The notes under the pieces: model-generated
What the model saw: only the letters and a program-made list of their open reading frames with translations
Database searches by the model: none
What the model was told of the DNA's origin: nothing
Shown here: positions 22,400 to 30,246 of the stretch, piece by piece
How positions within the stretch are numbered: the first letter of the stretch is position 1
How the letters are laid out: each line of letters begins with the position of its first letter
Position numbers and translations under genes: made by a program
Source of the DNA: HGM04593 sp045630965
GTDB taxonomy: Bacteria; Bacteroidota; Bacteroidia; Bacteroidales; Bacteroidaceae
NCBI GenBank assembly: GCA_045630965.1
Contig: JAZQTU010000029.1
Span: forward strand, 1-34,656
DNA length: 34,656 bases
Direction: 5' to 3'

Positions 22400-22882
22400 A
22401 TGAAAGTCAAAAATTCAAGACTTGACGCTATAAGACTGATACTTTCGACACAGGATATCGGTAGCCAGGATGAATTGCTCAACGAGCTTGCAAAAGAGGG
22501 TTTCAAACTTACACAGGCAACCCTCTCGCGCGACCTTCACCAATTGCGCGTAGTTAAGACTGTGGCAGCTGAAGGCAAATACAAATATGTCCTGACACGA
22601 CAGCACAAGTACAGACATGAAGAAGGGGAAAGCGATGTCCGCCCGGTATCTCCACAACAGGAGATGAACGGGTTCCTGTCAATAAAGTTTTCGGGAAACA
22701 TCGCCGTCATACGTACAAAGCCCAGCTATGCAGGTACTTTGGCATACAACATCGACAATTATGATTTCCCTGAAATTATCGGTACCATAGCCGGTGATGA
22801 CACTGTAATGCTGATTATTGCAGAAAACACGACCAAGGGATCAGTAATGAAAGCCCTCAGAAACATAATACCGAACATTTAA
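22400..22882 (+). CDS. argR: Arginine repressor ArgR
   Basis: A 160-residue hexameric regulator sensing L-arginine. The N-terminal winged helix (~5-70) carries the recognition segment LTQATLSRDLHQL (37-49). The C-terminal oligomerisation and arginine-binding domain (~90-155) carries GTIAGDDTV (128-136), whose two Asp residues contact arginine. A ~20-residue charged linker (70-90) separates them. Length is normal. It is followed 19 nt later by argC, matching the arginine gene cluster order in Bacteroides, except that argG is absent between them. Confidence 0.94.
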   Translation: MKVKNSRLDAIRLILSTQDIGSQDELLNELAKEGFKLTQATLSRDLHQLRVVKTVAAEGKYKYVLTRQHKYRHEEGESDVRPVSPQQEMNGFLSIKFSGNIAVIRTKPSYAGTLAYNIDNYDFPEIIGTIAGDDTVMLIIAENTTKGSVMKALRNIIPNI

Positions 22883-22901
22883 CATAACATAAACTGACCA
22901 T

Positions 22902-23870
22902 ATGATAAAAGTTGGCATTTTAGGTGGTGCCGGATATACAGCGGGAGAACTTATACGTCTGTTGGTATACCACCCGGAAGTTGAGATTAAATTCATACAT
23001 AGCAACAGCAAGGCCGGCAACCGCGTTGCCGATGTACACTCCGGACTATACGGAGACACAGACCTCGTTTTCACAGACGAGATGCCATTTGACCAGATCG
23101 ACCTGCTGTTCTTTTGCACTGCACATGGAGAGACACGCAAGTTCATGGAGAGCCATGCCCTGCCCGATGAACTTAAGGTCATTGACCTCTCTATGGACTA
23201 CCGTATTAAAAGCCACACCCATGACTTCATATACGGTTTGCCGGAACTCAACAGGCGAAACACCTGTAAAAGCCGCTATGTAGCCAACCCCGGCGGCTTT
23301 GCCACATGCATAGAACTGGGACTTCTGCCTCTCGCGAAAGAACACCTCCTCAAAGGAGACGTATCGGTAAATGCAATCATGGGATGTACAGGCGAAGGAG
23401 CTCAGCAATCTGAAGCAACACGCAGCAGCTGGAGAAACAACAACATATCTATATACCGTCCATTCCAGCACCAGCATATCCCGGAGATAATGCAGAGCAT
23501 CAAGCAGTTGCAGCCGGACTTTGATGGTTCTATAGACTTTATTCCCTACCGCGGAGATTTTCCACGCGGAGTATTTGCTACATTGGTTGTAAAATGTGAC
23601 CTTGACATAGAGAGCATATACAAGATGTATGAAAAGTACTACGAACGCGACTCATTCACACATGTTGTATCAAAGCCTGTTGACCTCAAACAGGTGCTGA
23701 ACACAAACAAGTGTCTTATACACCTTGAGAAACATGGCAACAAACTGCTTATCACATCAATCATAGACAATATGATGAAGGGAGCAAGCGGACAGGCTAT
23801 ACACAACATGAACCTGCTGTTCGGCCTTGCTGAAACCGTAGGTCTGCAGTTCAAACCGTCAGGTTTCTAA
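22902..23870 (+). CDS. argC: ArgC homologue with Gly in place of the catalytic Cys
   Basis: A 322-residue protein of the N-acyl-gamma-glutamyl-phosphate reductase family. It has the NADP motif GILGGAGYTAGE (5-16), FCTAHGETRKF (71-81), IDLSMDYRI, the HQHIPEI segment and FIPYRGDFPRG. The nucleophile motif, normally NPGC, reads NPGG (129-132): codon GGC at 23295-23297 where TGC is expected. A Cys occurs four residues later (C136), a position often Cys in Bacteroidetes ArgC as well (recalled). The later glycine-rich loop reads GCTGEGAQ rather than the usual GxTGAG. The frame is otherwise intact and full length. It may be a pseudoenzyme, a decaying paralogue, or a sequencing error. Confidence 0.85.
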   Translation: MIKVGILGGAGYTAGELIRLLVYHPEVEIKFIHSNSKAGNRVADVHSGLYGDTDLVFTDEMPFDQIDLLFFCTAHGETRKFMESHALPDELKVIDLSMDYRIKSHTHDFIYGLPELNRRNTCKSRYVANPGGFATCIELGLLPLAKEHLLKGDVSVNAIMGCTGEGAQQSEATRSSWRNNNISIYRPFQHQHIPEIMQSIKQLQPDFDGSIDFIPYRGDFPRGVFATLVVKCDLDIESIYKMYEKYYERDSFTHVVSKPVDLKQVLNTNKCLIHLEKHGNKLLITSIIDNMMKGASGQAIHNMNLLFGLAETVGLQFKPSGF

Positions 23871-23876
23871 TAGTAC

Positions 23877-23928
23877 AATAACATAGATGGAGGCAACAAA
23901 AGTTTTTGTTGCCTCCATCTATGTTATT
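23877..23928. terminator. Bidirectional terminator, 25-bp perfect stem
   Basis: Arms 23877-23901 and 23904-23928 are perfectly complementary with a 2-nt centre. The loop-proximal part of the stem is A/T-rich (AAAA/TTTT), not its 3' end. It lies between argC (+) and the EnvC-like gene (-). Confidence 0.7.
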
Positions 23929-23931
23929 ACC

Positions 23932-25188
23932 TTACATCTTCAACCACTCTGCAGGGTCGAGTTTCTCTTTCTCCTGACGCAGTTGGAACAACATACGCGG
24001 ATTTCCTTCCTTGGCATCTACTGCCACATCGCCGATTATATCACCGGCCTTTATATCCTCACCGCCACGCACACGCACTTTATCAAGATTGCAATAGACC
24101 GAGATATACTTTCCGTGACGTACAAGTACAAAGGTGTAGTTACCAGTATCAAGTACTGCTGTGACCTTTCCATCAAAAATACAACGTGCCTGAGCACCCT
24201 TACTGCCTTCAAAGGTTATACCACCGGTGTTTATAGGAACATTTCCCTTACCTGATATTGCGTTCTTGACTCCAAATCTCTCTACGACAAGATAGGGACC
24301 TGTTATAGGCACAGGCATTTTTTTCTTGTTATTGAGGAAAGAACCGGACATTGCTGCAACTCCGGCATCATCCTTGTAACCGGATGCACCCTTCTTTGCC
24401 GTAGATGTACTACCCTTTGCCTCTGCCTTTTTCTTAGCAGCCCTCTCTTCGGCAAGAACACGTTCAATCTCACGGTCTATGGCTTTATTCAACTTCTGTA
24501 AATCGGCACGTTTTTTCTTCAATTCGCGTTCAACCTGCTTTGATTCCTTTTTGAGAGATGCCACGATTTTGCGCTGTTTATTCTCAAGTTTCTGTAATTT
24601 GGAACGTTCCGCATCCTGCTCTCTAAGCGATTGTTTTTTCAAGAGACGTGTAGCTTCAAGCTTCGCACGTTTAACCTCCAATGTAGCAATCTGCACCTTC
24701 AGGCTGTCGGCAAGTGCCTTATGGGCATTCATAAACTCTCCGGCATACCTGTAACGGCGCGCCATTGTATTGAAGTCATCTGCAGAAAAGATAAAAAGCA
24801 GTTTACTCTGTGAATTGCTGAATTTTCGGGCCCTGCGTAAAGCCTCGGCATATTCCGCACGTGAGATTTCAACAATCTTTTCCTGGCGTTCTATCTCTTT
24901 ATTATAAAGATTGATTTCATTGTCTATCAACTTGACCTCATTCTGCAACAATGTTATCAACTTCTTGATATCCCTGATCTGCGCTGTTATAATATCAAGA
25001 TTGTTGAGCCTTGCCTTTACATCTTTCTGTGATGACAGGAGTATCTTCTCTTTTTTAGCAATATCCTCACGCAAAGAGCCTGCCTGCGCACGCATTTCCT
25101 TTATTGCACTACTCTGCGCTGAGAGAGCAGAGAAAGAGAATAGTGCCACAAACAGAATTGCTATGAATTTAAGATTTATATTGTTCAT
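23932..25188 (-). CDS. EnvC-like murein hydrolase activator (degenerate M23/LytM)
   Basis: A 418-residue exported protein with a signal peptide (~1-24, ending LSAQ). A long coiled coil (~28-250, rich in K/E/R/L) and a low-complexity linker (~250-300) lead to a C-terminal LytM/M23 domain (~305-418). The zinc ligands of active M23 peptidases are missing: the HxxxD site reads NTGGITFEG and the HxH site reads MLFQLRQ. This matches EnvC-type proteins, which activate cell-wall amidases at division rather than cutting peptidoglycan themselves (family knowledge). It is the last gene of the dut-TPR-DUF4292 operon, 34 nt after its neighbour. Confidence 0.88.
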   Translation of the reverse strand: MNNINLKFIAILFVALFSFSALSAQSSAIKEMRAQAGSLREDIAKKEKILLSSQKDVKARLNNLDIITAQIRDIKKLITLLQNEVKLIDNEINLYNKEIERQEKIVEISRAEYAEALRRARKFSNSQSKLLFIFSADDFNTMARRYRYAGEFMNAHKALADSLKVQIATLEVKRAKLEATRLLKKQSLREQDAERSKLQKLENKQRKIVASLKKESKQVERELKKKRADLQKLNKAIDREIERVLAEERAAKKKAEAKGSTSTAKKGASGYKDDAGVAAMSGSFLNNKKKMPVPITGPYLVVERFGVKNAISGKGNVPINTGGITFEGSKGAQARCIFDGKVTAVLDTGNYTFVLVRHGKYISVYCNLDKVRVRGGEDIKAGDIIGDVAVDAKEGNPRMLFQLRQEKEKLDPAEWLKM

Positions 25189-25222
25189 TTATTTATTCTG
25201 TGTTTGCATTATAGAATATCAA

Positions 25223-26050
25223 TCAAATACCGCCTAGTGATTTCAACAGTTTCTCGACATCCATCTTATCATATGATGCAGATACTTGACGCGGAGAAAA
25301 GGTAAAATCACTGAAATTCAGTTTGCTCATCACGAACTGCAGCGATGCTGTGGCACCTACGCCCTCCAGTGAGAGAGAGACTGTATGCGGAAAACGACTG
25401 CCGTCAACTGTATTGAAATCGGAATAACGACATACTACTTTTCCACCACCGTCATGCCATCCTTCACACTGTACAAGGTCTCCCGACAATCTGTCTATAT
25501 GGAATTTATAGACAATACCTTTATATTCTTCTGTAGTCGCTGTTATACAGCCATTCTCTTCGGCAAAGGACATTTCCCTCATTGCCTGAAGCACAGGGCG
25601 CCCATCAGGAGAGAACATCCTGTTCATCAATACAGCCTCCAGCATCTTATAGTCAATACCGGTCTGCTGCAGGAATGATACGCCGGCATACGGAACATCG
25701 GCATACTCTTTTCCCAACTTATATATAAGGCGCATATTTTCCGGAAGGAACTCAAGACATGCGACCTCCAATAGTCCGAGTGCAGTAACACCTATCTGCA
25801 CACCGCAATTTTCCTTTATACGTATTGTACCCTTTGCCGTAATAGGATTGCCGTCGACATTTGCCGATAATTTAATATTACCAGACATACTGGTACGTGG
25901 CAACACAACCGATGGAGAGGTTGAAACAAATGAGAAGCTCTCCATATCAACTACCTTTGTCTTTGCGATATTCTCCTTTGTCTTACACCCGACCAGGAGC
26001 ATAGAAAGCAAAATGACGGGAACAATTATTCTATTTTTTACGTTTCGCAT
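25223..26050 (-). CDS. DUF4292 family lipoprotein
   Basis: A 275-residue lipoprotein with lipobox LVGC (Cys22) after a hydrophobic signal. A mature beta-rich domain resembles LolA/LolB-like outer-membrane lipoprotein factors in general layout, as described for DUF4292; that functional link is inference. I chose ATG 26050 because it places the signal peptide at the N-terminus. The longer reading from 26113 would add a charged stretch before it. The start overlaps the end of the upstream TPR gene by 20 nt (26031-26050), so the two are translationally coupled. An envelope role fits the operon. Confidence 0.82.
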   Translation of the reverse strand: MRNVKNRIIVPVILLSMLLVGCKTKENIAKTKVVDMESFSFVSTSPSVVLPRTSMSGNIKLSANVDGNPITAKGTIRIKENCGVQIGVTALGLLEVACLEFLPENMRLIYKLGKEYADVPYAGVSFLQQTGIDYKMLEAVLMNRMFSPDGRPVLQAMREMSFAEENGCITATTEEYKGIVYKFHIDRLSGDLVQCEGWHDGGGKVVCRYSDFNTVDGSRFPHTVSLSLEGVGATASLQFVMSKLNFSDFTFSPRQVSASYDKMDVEKLLKSLGGI

Positions 26051-27767
26051 CTCTGTAATATTTTCTTTTTTTGATTTTCTTTTCAAGTATTTTCGAATTG
26101 GCACCGGCATCACGTGCTTTCATCCAATAAATGACTGCTGAATCCACATCACCACACTTGGCATATATGTCACCGCAATGGTGATAGACTTCGGCACTCA
26201 GTTCCTCGCTGCTTGCCAATAATTTTCCGGCATAGGCTTTAGACTCTTCATAACGTCCCATCTTGAATAATATCCATGCATAGGTATCGATGTATGTATT
26301 CTCGTCCGGTTCGTCTACTATTGTCCTGTAACTCATTTCAAGGGCACGTTCCAACTCCTTGCCTTCAAGTGAAAGGTAATAGGCATAATTATTTAGAACA
26401 CTGATATTTGAATTATCATATACAAGAGCCGAATCGTAAGACTGCATACATGCATCAATCATATCAAGTTCATGATACGTATCACCCATAAGAGAATATA
26501 TCGCCGATACCAGTTCAGGAGAAGTATCACCGGAACGCTTGGCAAGTCCCTCTTTATATGTTTCAAGACACTCTTCCTTGCAATCAAGCATATACTGTGA
26601 CAATCCTTTGTAGTAATAGACTTCAAGCCTGTCAGGCATATATTGTTGTGCATTGGTTGCATATTTGAATACATCTTCAATATCGTTACGCTTAACGGCG
26701 TAATCCAACAAATTCATGATTGCCGGTACATTCTCCGGTTCCAGAGAGTGCACCTTTTCAAGAACCGGTACAATAGTGTCAGGCGCAGCATTGATGAATA
26801 TCAGGTAACGGCTATAAATATCTGCTATCTCAAACTCATCAAACGGGAGTTCATACATTCTACGCAAAAGAGTCTTAACCCTGAGGCTGTCCGTCGGCTG
26901 TTTATAGTCGATATATTGCATGAGAGCGGTAATACGAGACTCTGTATCGAGGTTTTCATTGACAAGCAGACGTTCCACGACATCACAATATAGCGAATCG
27001 TCACTGTCATTCGCATAGAGGTCGGCAAGAGAGCCAAGAGCATACACATCGTCGGGCTTTACAAGAAGTACTTCCTGAAACGACTGCAAGGCCTTTTCCT
27101 TGTCACCAAGAATAGAATATGTACTTCCTAGCAATGTACGGTATCTCAAGTCATCGGGATTGTCTTTAATCATGCCCAGCACTACATCCACAGCCTTTAC
27201 ACTGTCACCAAGTGCCATATAATGACGCACTTTGTTTATTGTGATATCTTCATTTACACCTTCAAGGCGTTCAAGTTTATCAAGGACATCAATAGCCTTT
27301 ACATGGTCACCAGTTTCGGAATATAATGAAAACAGATACATGTATATCTCACTCTTCGAATGTACCTTGTCAAGCAATCTCTCGTATACATCGATTGCAG
27401 CAGGAACATTCCTCACCTTCAGGTAGTAGTTGACCAACGCCTTGTTGTAATAGATATTTGCAGGATCGGCATTCACGACACGCACCAGCATATCATGAGC
27501 TATACTATCCTTATTGAGGAAAGCATAGAATGACGAGAGGTCGTACATCACTGTCAAAGAGTGCGGGTCAAGCGCATGACAATGTTCCAGCAACTCAAAA
27601 CAACGGTCAAGGCTATCCTGCTCCATATATGAACGTGCCTGAAGATAGTAGTATTCTACGGCACGTGCACGCGCTGCGGAATCAGAGACTCCACATTTAT
27701 CCTGCGCCCCTACATAAGATGCCAAAAAGAGCAACAGTACAACAATAAGGTATTTGACGCGTGCCAT
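26031..27767 (-). CDS. Exported TPR-repeat protein
   Basis: A 578-residue protein with a signal peptide (MARVKYLIVVLLLFLASYVGAQ region). Helical tetratricopeptide repeats run almost through its length; recognisable units include DKEKALQSFQEVLLVKPDDVYALG-like and VLNNYAYYLSLEG-like helices. The C-terminus is very basic (KKIKKRKYYRDAKRKK). It probably scaffolds envelope proteins; no enzymatic motif is seen. ATG 27767 is preferred, 8 nt after the dut stop. A GTG at 27779 overlapping the dut stop is the alternative. It belongs to the conserved dut-TPR-DUF4292-EnvC cluster. Confidence 0.85.
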   Translation of the reverse strand: MARVKYLIVVLLLFLASYVGAQDKCGVSDSAARARAVEYYYLQARSYMEQDSLDRCFELLEHCHALDPHSLTVMYDLSSFYAFLNKDSIAHDMLVRVVNADPANIYYNKALVNYYLKVRNVPAAIDVYERLLDKVHSKSEIYMYLFSLYSETGDHVKAIDVLDKLERLEGVNEDITINKVRHYMALGDSVKAVDVVLGMIKDNPDDLRYRTLLGSTYSILGDKEKALQSFQEVLLVKPDDVYALGSLADLYANDSDDSLYCDVVERLLVNENLDTESRITALMQYIDYKQPTDSLRVKTLLRRMYELPFDEFEIADIYSRYLIFINAAPDTIVPVLEKVHSLEPENVPAIMNLLDYAVKRNDIEDVFKYATNAQQYMPDRLEVYYYKGLSQYMLDCKEECLETYKEGLAKRSGDTSPELVSAIYSLMGDTYHELDMIDACMQSYDSALVYDNSNISVLNNYAYYLSLEGKELERALEMSYRTIVDEPDENTYIDTYAWILFKMGRYEESKAYAGKLLASSEELSAEVYHHCGDIYAKCGDVDSAVIYWMKARDAGANSKILEKKIKKRKYYRDAKRKK

Positions 27768-27775
27768 ATAAGAAA

Positions 27776-28216
27776 TCACACCCCCGTATGACCAAAGCCA
27801 CCGGCGCCACGTTCTGTCTCACCAAGAACTTCAACCTCGCACCACTCAACCTGTTCATGACGGGCTATAACCATCTGTGCTATACGTTCACCGTCTGTTA
27901 TAGTAAAGGGCTCGTTAGAAAGATTTACAAGGATTACACAGACTTCGCCACGATAGTCAGCATCTACAGTTCCTGGAGAATTCAGCACTGTTATACCTTT
28001 CTTGATTGCCAGACCGCTGCGAGGGCGTACCTGCGCCTCATAACCAGCCGGCAATGCCATATAAAGCCCTGTTGGTACCAAAGCACGCTGCAATGGTTCC
28101 AGAACTATAGGTTCTTCTATATTTGCTCTCAAGTCCATTCCTGCAGACAAATCTGTTGCATATGCAGGCAACTGATGTTTCGATTTGTTTATTATTTCAA
28201 CTTTCATATTTTCCAT
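27776..28216 (-). CDS. dut: dUTP diphosphatase
   Basis: A 146-residue trimeric dUTPase hydrolysing dUTP to dUMP and keeping uracil out of DNA. All five family motifs are present: AGMDLRA (25-31), RPRSGLA (64-70), GTVDADYRGE (82-91) with the catalytic Asp, GERIAQMV (109-116) and the C-terminal RGAGGFGHTG (136-145) that closes over the substrate. Met4 is an alternative start. It is the first gene of the envelope-related operon. A terminator-like hairpin ends 5 nt before the ATG, which would force transcription to read through it. Confidence 0.95.
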   Translation of the reverse strand: MENMKVEIINKSKHQLPAYATDLSAGMDLRANIEEPIVLEPLQRALVPTGLYMALPAGYEAQVRPRSGLAIKKGITVLNSPGTVDADYRGEVCVILVNLSNEPFTITDGERIAQMVIARHEQVEWCEVEVLGETERGAGGFGHTGV

Positions 28217-28221
28217 AAATT

Positions 28222-28254
28222 AAAAACTCCGGGCAGACATAATTGTTCCCGGAG
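28222..28254 (-). terminator. Terminator/attenuator-like hairpin between glsB and dut
   Basis: The minus strand has CTCCGGG (28254-28248), a 14-nt loop, CCCGGAG (28233-28227) and TTTTT (28226-28222), with the dut ATG five bases later. The 3' arm includes GGAG, which could also act as a ribosome-binding site when unpaired. It works as a terminator for glsA-glsB and may control dut. Confidence 0.75.
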
Positions 28255-28318
28255 CATATAGTTATCAATCAAAATTATTTATATCACAACATCACGTATA
28301 CTCCATTTATCCCTGCCG

Positions 28319-29269
28319 TTATTTTACCATGCCTGGATTGGATTCGGCAAAAGAGCCGATATATCGCTGATGTTTGTCCTCGTAAATCTCATTGACAGTT
28401 ATAAGAAGACCGGTCTCCTCAACATTTCCAAAATCATAGTTGACTGCAGTACCGAATATTTTCATCGTTGATGACAATCCGATATATGCGCTTACCATAG
28501 GAGGTATCGTCTGACCCAGTTTATGTATCTCCTGCTTGAGAATTCTATAATTCTCCTTCAAGTTATCCTTACAGAAAATGGACTTCAATTCAGCTTCATC
28601 AGTTTCAAGCAAAAGAGGTTCAACCGGCTCTACCAATCTGTCCTTATCTGGGAATTGGGACTTCAAGAAATAGAGTATCATGTCACGAGCGTTTTTGGGA
28701 TATGACGGATACATGGTAACCTTGCCAAAGTAATATTTCATACCAGGAATAACTACTGCGAGAGCGCCAAGACCATCCCAAAGATTATCAAGGGCAAAAA
28801 GGCTCTTTGAGCCCATACGTGTCGACTGATAATCAAGTGCCACGAAAGCGCGTCCAAGTTCAAGAGTATAAGGAAGAATTTCCTTCATGAATTTTTCCGA
28901 GAAACGGAACATACCGTGTGCTGTAGCCATCATCGGCATTCCATTCTCATCCATCTGGACATCACCGCCATATATGAATCGATATCCTCCAATAATATCA
29001 TCATTTTCAGGATTCCATACCACAAGCTGCTTATACGGAACTTCCATAGTATCGAATTCGTCGATATCCACATCCTTGCCTGTTCCACCACCGGCAGCAC
29101 GGAAAGCTATCTCACGCAAACGTCCTATCTCGCGCATTACGTTAGGAGCATCAAACGCTGTTACAATGTATATTTCATTATTGCTGCGGTTTGTATAACG
29201 CAGACGCTTGTCCTCTGTGAGCTCTGCCTTGAGCAGTTCCTTTGGAACTGGAGCGATAATATCTTTCAT
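28319..29269 (-). CDS. glsB: N-acyltransferase of glycine (N-acyl amino acid) lipid synthesis
   Basis: A 316-residue hemolysin-family/OlsB-like GNAT-fold protein. The core (~30-200) contains REIAFRAAGGGTGKDVDIDE-type sequence, LVVWNPENDDIIGGYRF and ELGRAFVALDYQ, typical of the acyl-ACP N-acyltransferases that start ornithine/glycine lipid formation. In B. thetaiotaomicron the paired GlsB (N-acyltransferase) and GlsA (O-acyltransferase) make glycine lipids. The same pairing here supports the call. It follows glsA after 26 nt. The acceptor amino acid is inferred from the Bacteroidales precedent. Confidence 0.82.
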   Translation of the reverse strand: MKDIIAPVPKELLKAELTEDKRLRYTNRSNNEIYIVTAFDAPNVMREIGRLREIAFRAAGGGTGKDVDIDEFDTMEVPYKQLVVWNPENDDIIGGYRFIYGGDVQMDENGMPMMATAHGMFRFSEKFMKEILPYTLELGRAFVALDYQSTRMGSKSLFALDNLWDGLGALAVVIPGMKYYFGKVTMYPSYPKNARDMILYFLKSQFPDKDRLVEPVEPLLLETDEAELKSIFCKDNLKENYRILKQEIHKLGQTIPPMVSAYIGLSSTMKIFGTAVNYDFGNVEETGLLITVNEIYEDKHQRYIGSFAESNPGMVK

Positions 29270-29295
29270 AGTATTTGAGACTTACAAATTAAACG

Positions 29296-30108
29296 TTACA
29301 GAGTATATACCAGTTCCTTGACATATTGTGCCCATTCTGTAGGGGTCTTTGATTTGTCAAATGTCTGCCAAGGAATAGGTTTACCAATGGTAACCTTGAA
29401 TTGCTTGTTCGTATTCTTGAACATTTCATCGCTAAGATACAACATGGCAATATTGAACTTTATACCAAGCATTCTGTTGATATTGGCAAGACGGTAGAAG
29501 AAAGCAGAGTTCTCACCCTCAAAATGTATTGGAACGACATCCCTCTGGGTCTGCACGCTCTTTGTTATGAATGTCTTTTTCCATTCAAGGTCGCGTATGA
29601 CACCTTTACGTTTGCGGGAACAGAGACCTGCCGGAAACATGACAACATGATTGTCACTATTGAAAGCTGCATTCACCTGCTGAGGGAAGTTACGTGCCTG
29701 ACCTCCGGTTTTATTGATAGGAACCCAAAACGAAGAGATATTCTTAAGATACATCAGAAGGTCATTGACAAGGAATTTTATCTTTCCTTCATAAACAGGA
29801 CCAAGGATATATGCCAGGCCTAGACCATCCTGTGCACCCAGCGGGTGATTGCTCACAAATGTAAAACGTCCGTCCTTGGGAAGATTTTCAAGACCATGTA
29901 CCTCGAATGAATTGTTGAAGAATCTCATGAATTCATTTATAAAATCCATGTCATATCTATCCTTATTCGCCTCAAGAAACTGGTTTACCTCATCCTGATG
30001 AATTATCTTTTTAAGATAAGAGACAAGAAAACGTGGCACATAACGGGCCTTTTTTCCTGCTTTTGCAGCCAGAATGGCTTCAACGTCAATCTTTATAACA
30101 TCACTCAT
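29296..30108 (-). CDS. glsA: O-acyltransferase of glycine lipid synthesis (PlsC-like)
   Basis: A 270-residue acyltransferase from ATG 30108. Motif I SNHPLGAQDG has His88 and Asp94 in NHxxxxxD spacing, one residue longer than classical PlsC NHxxxxD, as in OlsA/hemolysin-type enzymes. MFPAGLCSRKRKG corresponds to the FPEG motif, and FWVPINKTGG lies between. No strong TM segment is seen. It likely O-acylates the N-acyl amino acid made by the neighbouring glsB product. A longer reading starting TTG 30141 is rejected because that codon lies inside the -7 box. Confidence 0.82.
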   Translation of the reverse strand: MSDVIKIDVEAILAAKAGKKARYVPRFLVSYLKKIIHQDEVNQFLEANKDRYDMDFINEFMRFFNNSFEVHGLENLPKDGRFTFVSNHPLGAQDGLGLAYILGPVYEGKIKFLVNDLLMYLKNISSFWVPINKTGGQARNFPQQVNAAFNSDNHVVMFPAGLCSRKRKGVIRDLEWKKTFITKSVQTQRDVVPIHFEGENSAFFYRLANINRMLGIKFNIAMLYLSDEMFKNTNKQFKVTIGKPIPWQTFDKSKTPTEWAQYVKELVYTL

Positions 30109-30138
30109 TCTTATGTCTGTTTTTAGTGTGTTTATGTG

Positions 30139-30169
30139 CAAAAATAGAGTTAAAAATCAACAATACAAA
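30139..30169 (-). promoter_or_regulatory. Promoter of glsA-glsB
   Basis: The minus strand has TTTG (30169-30166), a 19-bp spacer and TATTTTTG (30146-30139), a full Bacteroidetes promoter match 31 nt upstream of the glsA ATG. Confidence 0.65.
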
Positions 30170-30192
30170 ATATTTTATGTGAATATCGGGCA

Positions 30193-30229
30193 TATAAAAA
30201 ACGGACATACTTACGCATGCCCGTTTTTA
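30193..30229 (-). terminator. Terminator of rpoC (rpoBC operon end)
   Basis: The minus strand has AAAACGG-G-CAT pairing with ATG-T-CCGTTTT around a short loop (30228-30217 and 30207-30196), then TTTTTTATA. It is 18 nt after the rpoC stop. Confidence 0.75.
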
Positions 30230-30246
30230 CTGTTTATTGTACTTTT

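Noticed and set aside
22902..23870. argC as a frameshifted pseudogene
   Set aside because: The reading frame is intact over 322 codons with all other family blocks; only active-site residues are changed.
30139..30146. Longer glsA reading starting at TTG 30141
   Set aside because: The TTG lies inside the TATTTTTG -7 box with a good -33 at proper spacing; ATG 30108 gives the natural N-terminus.
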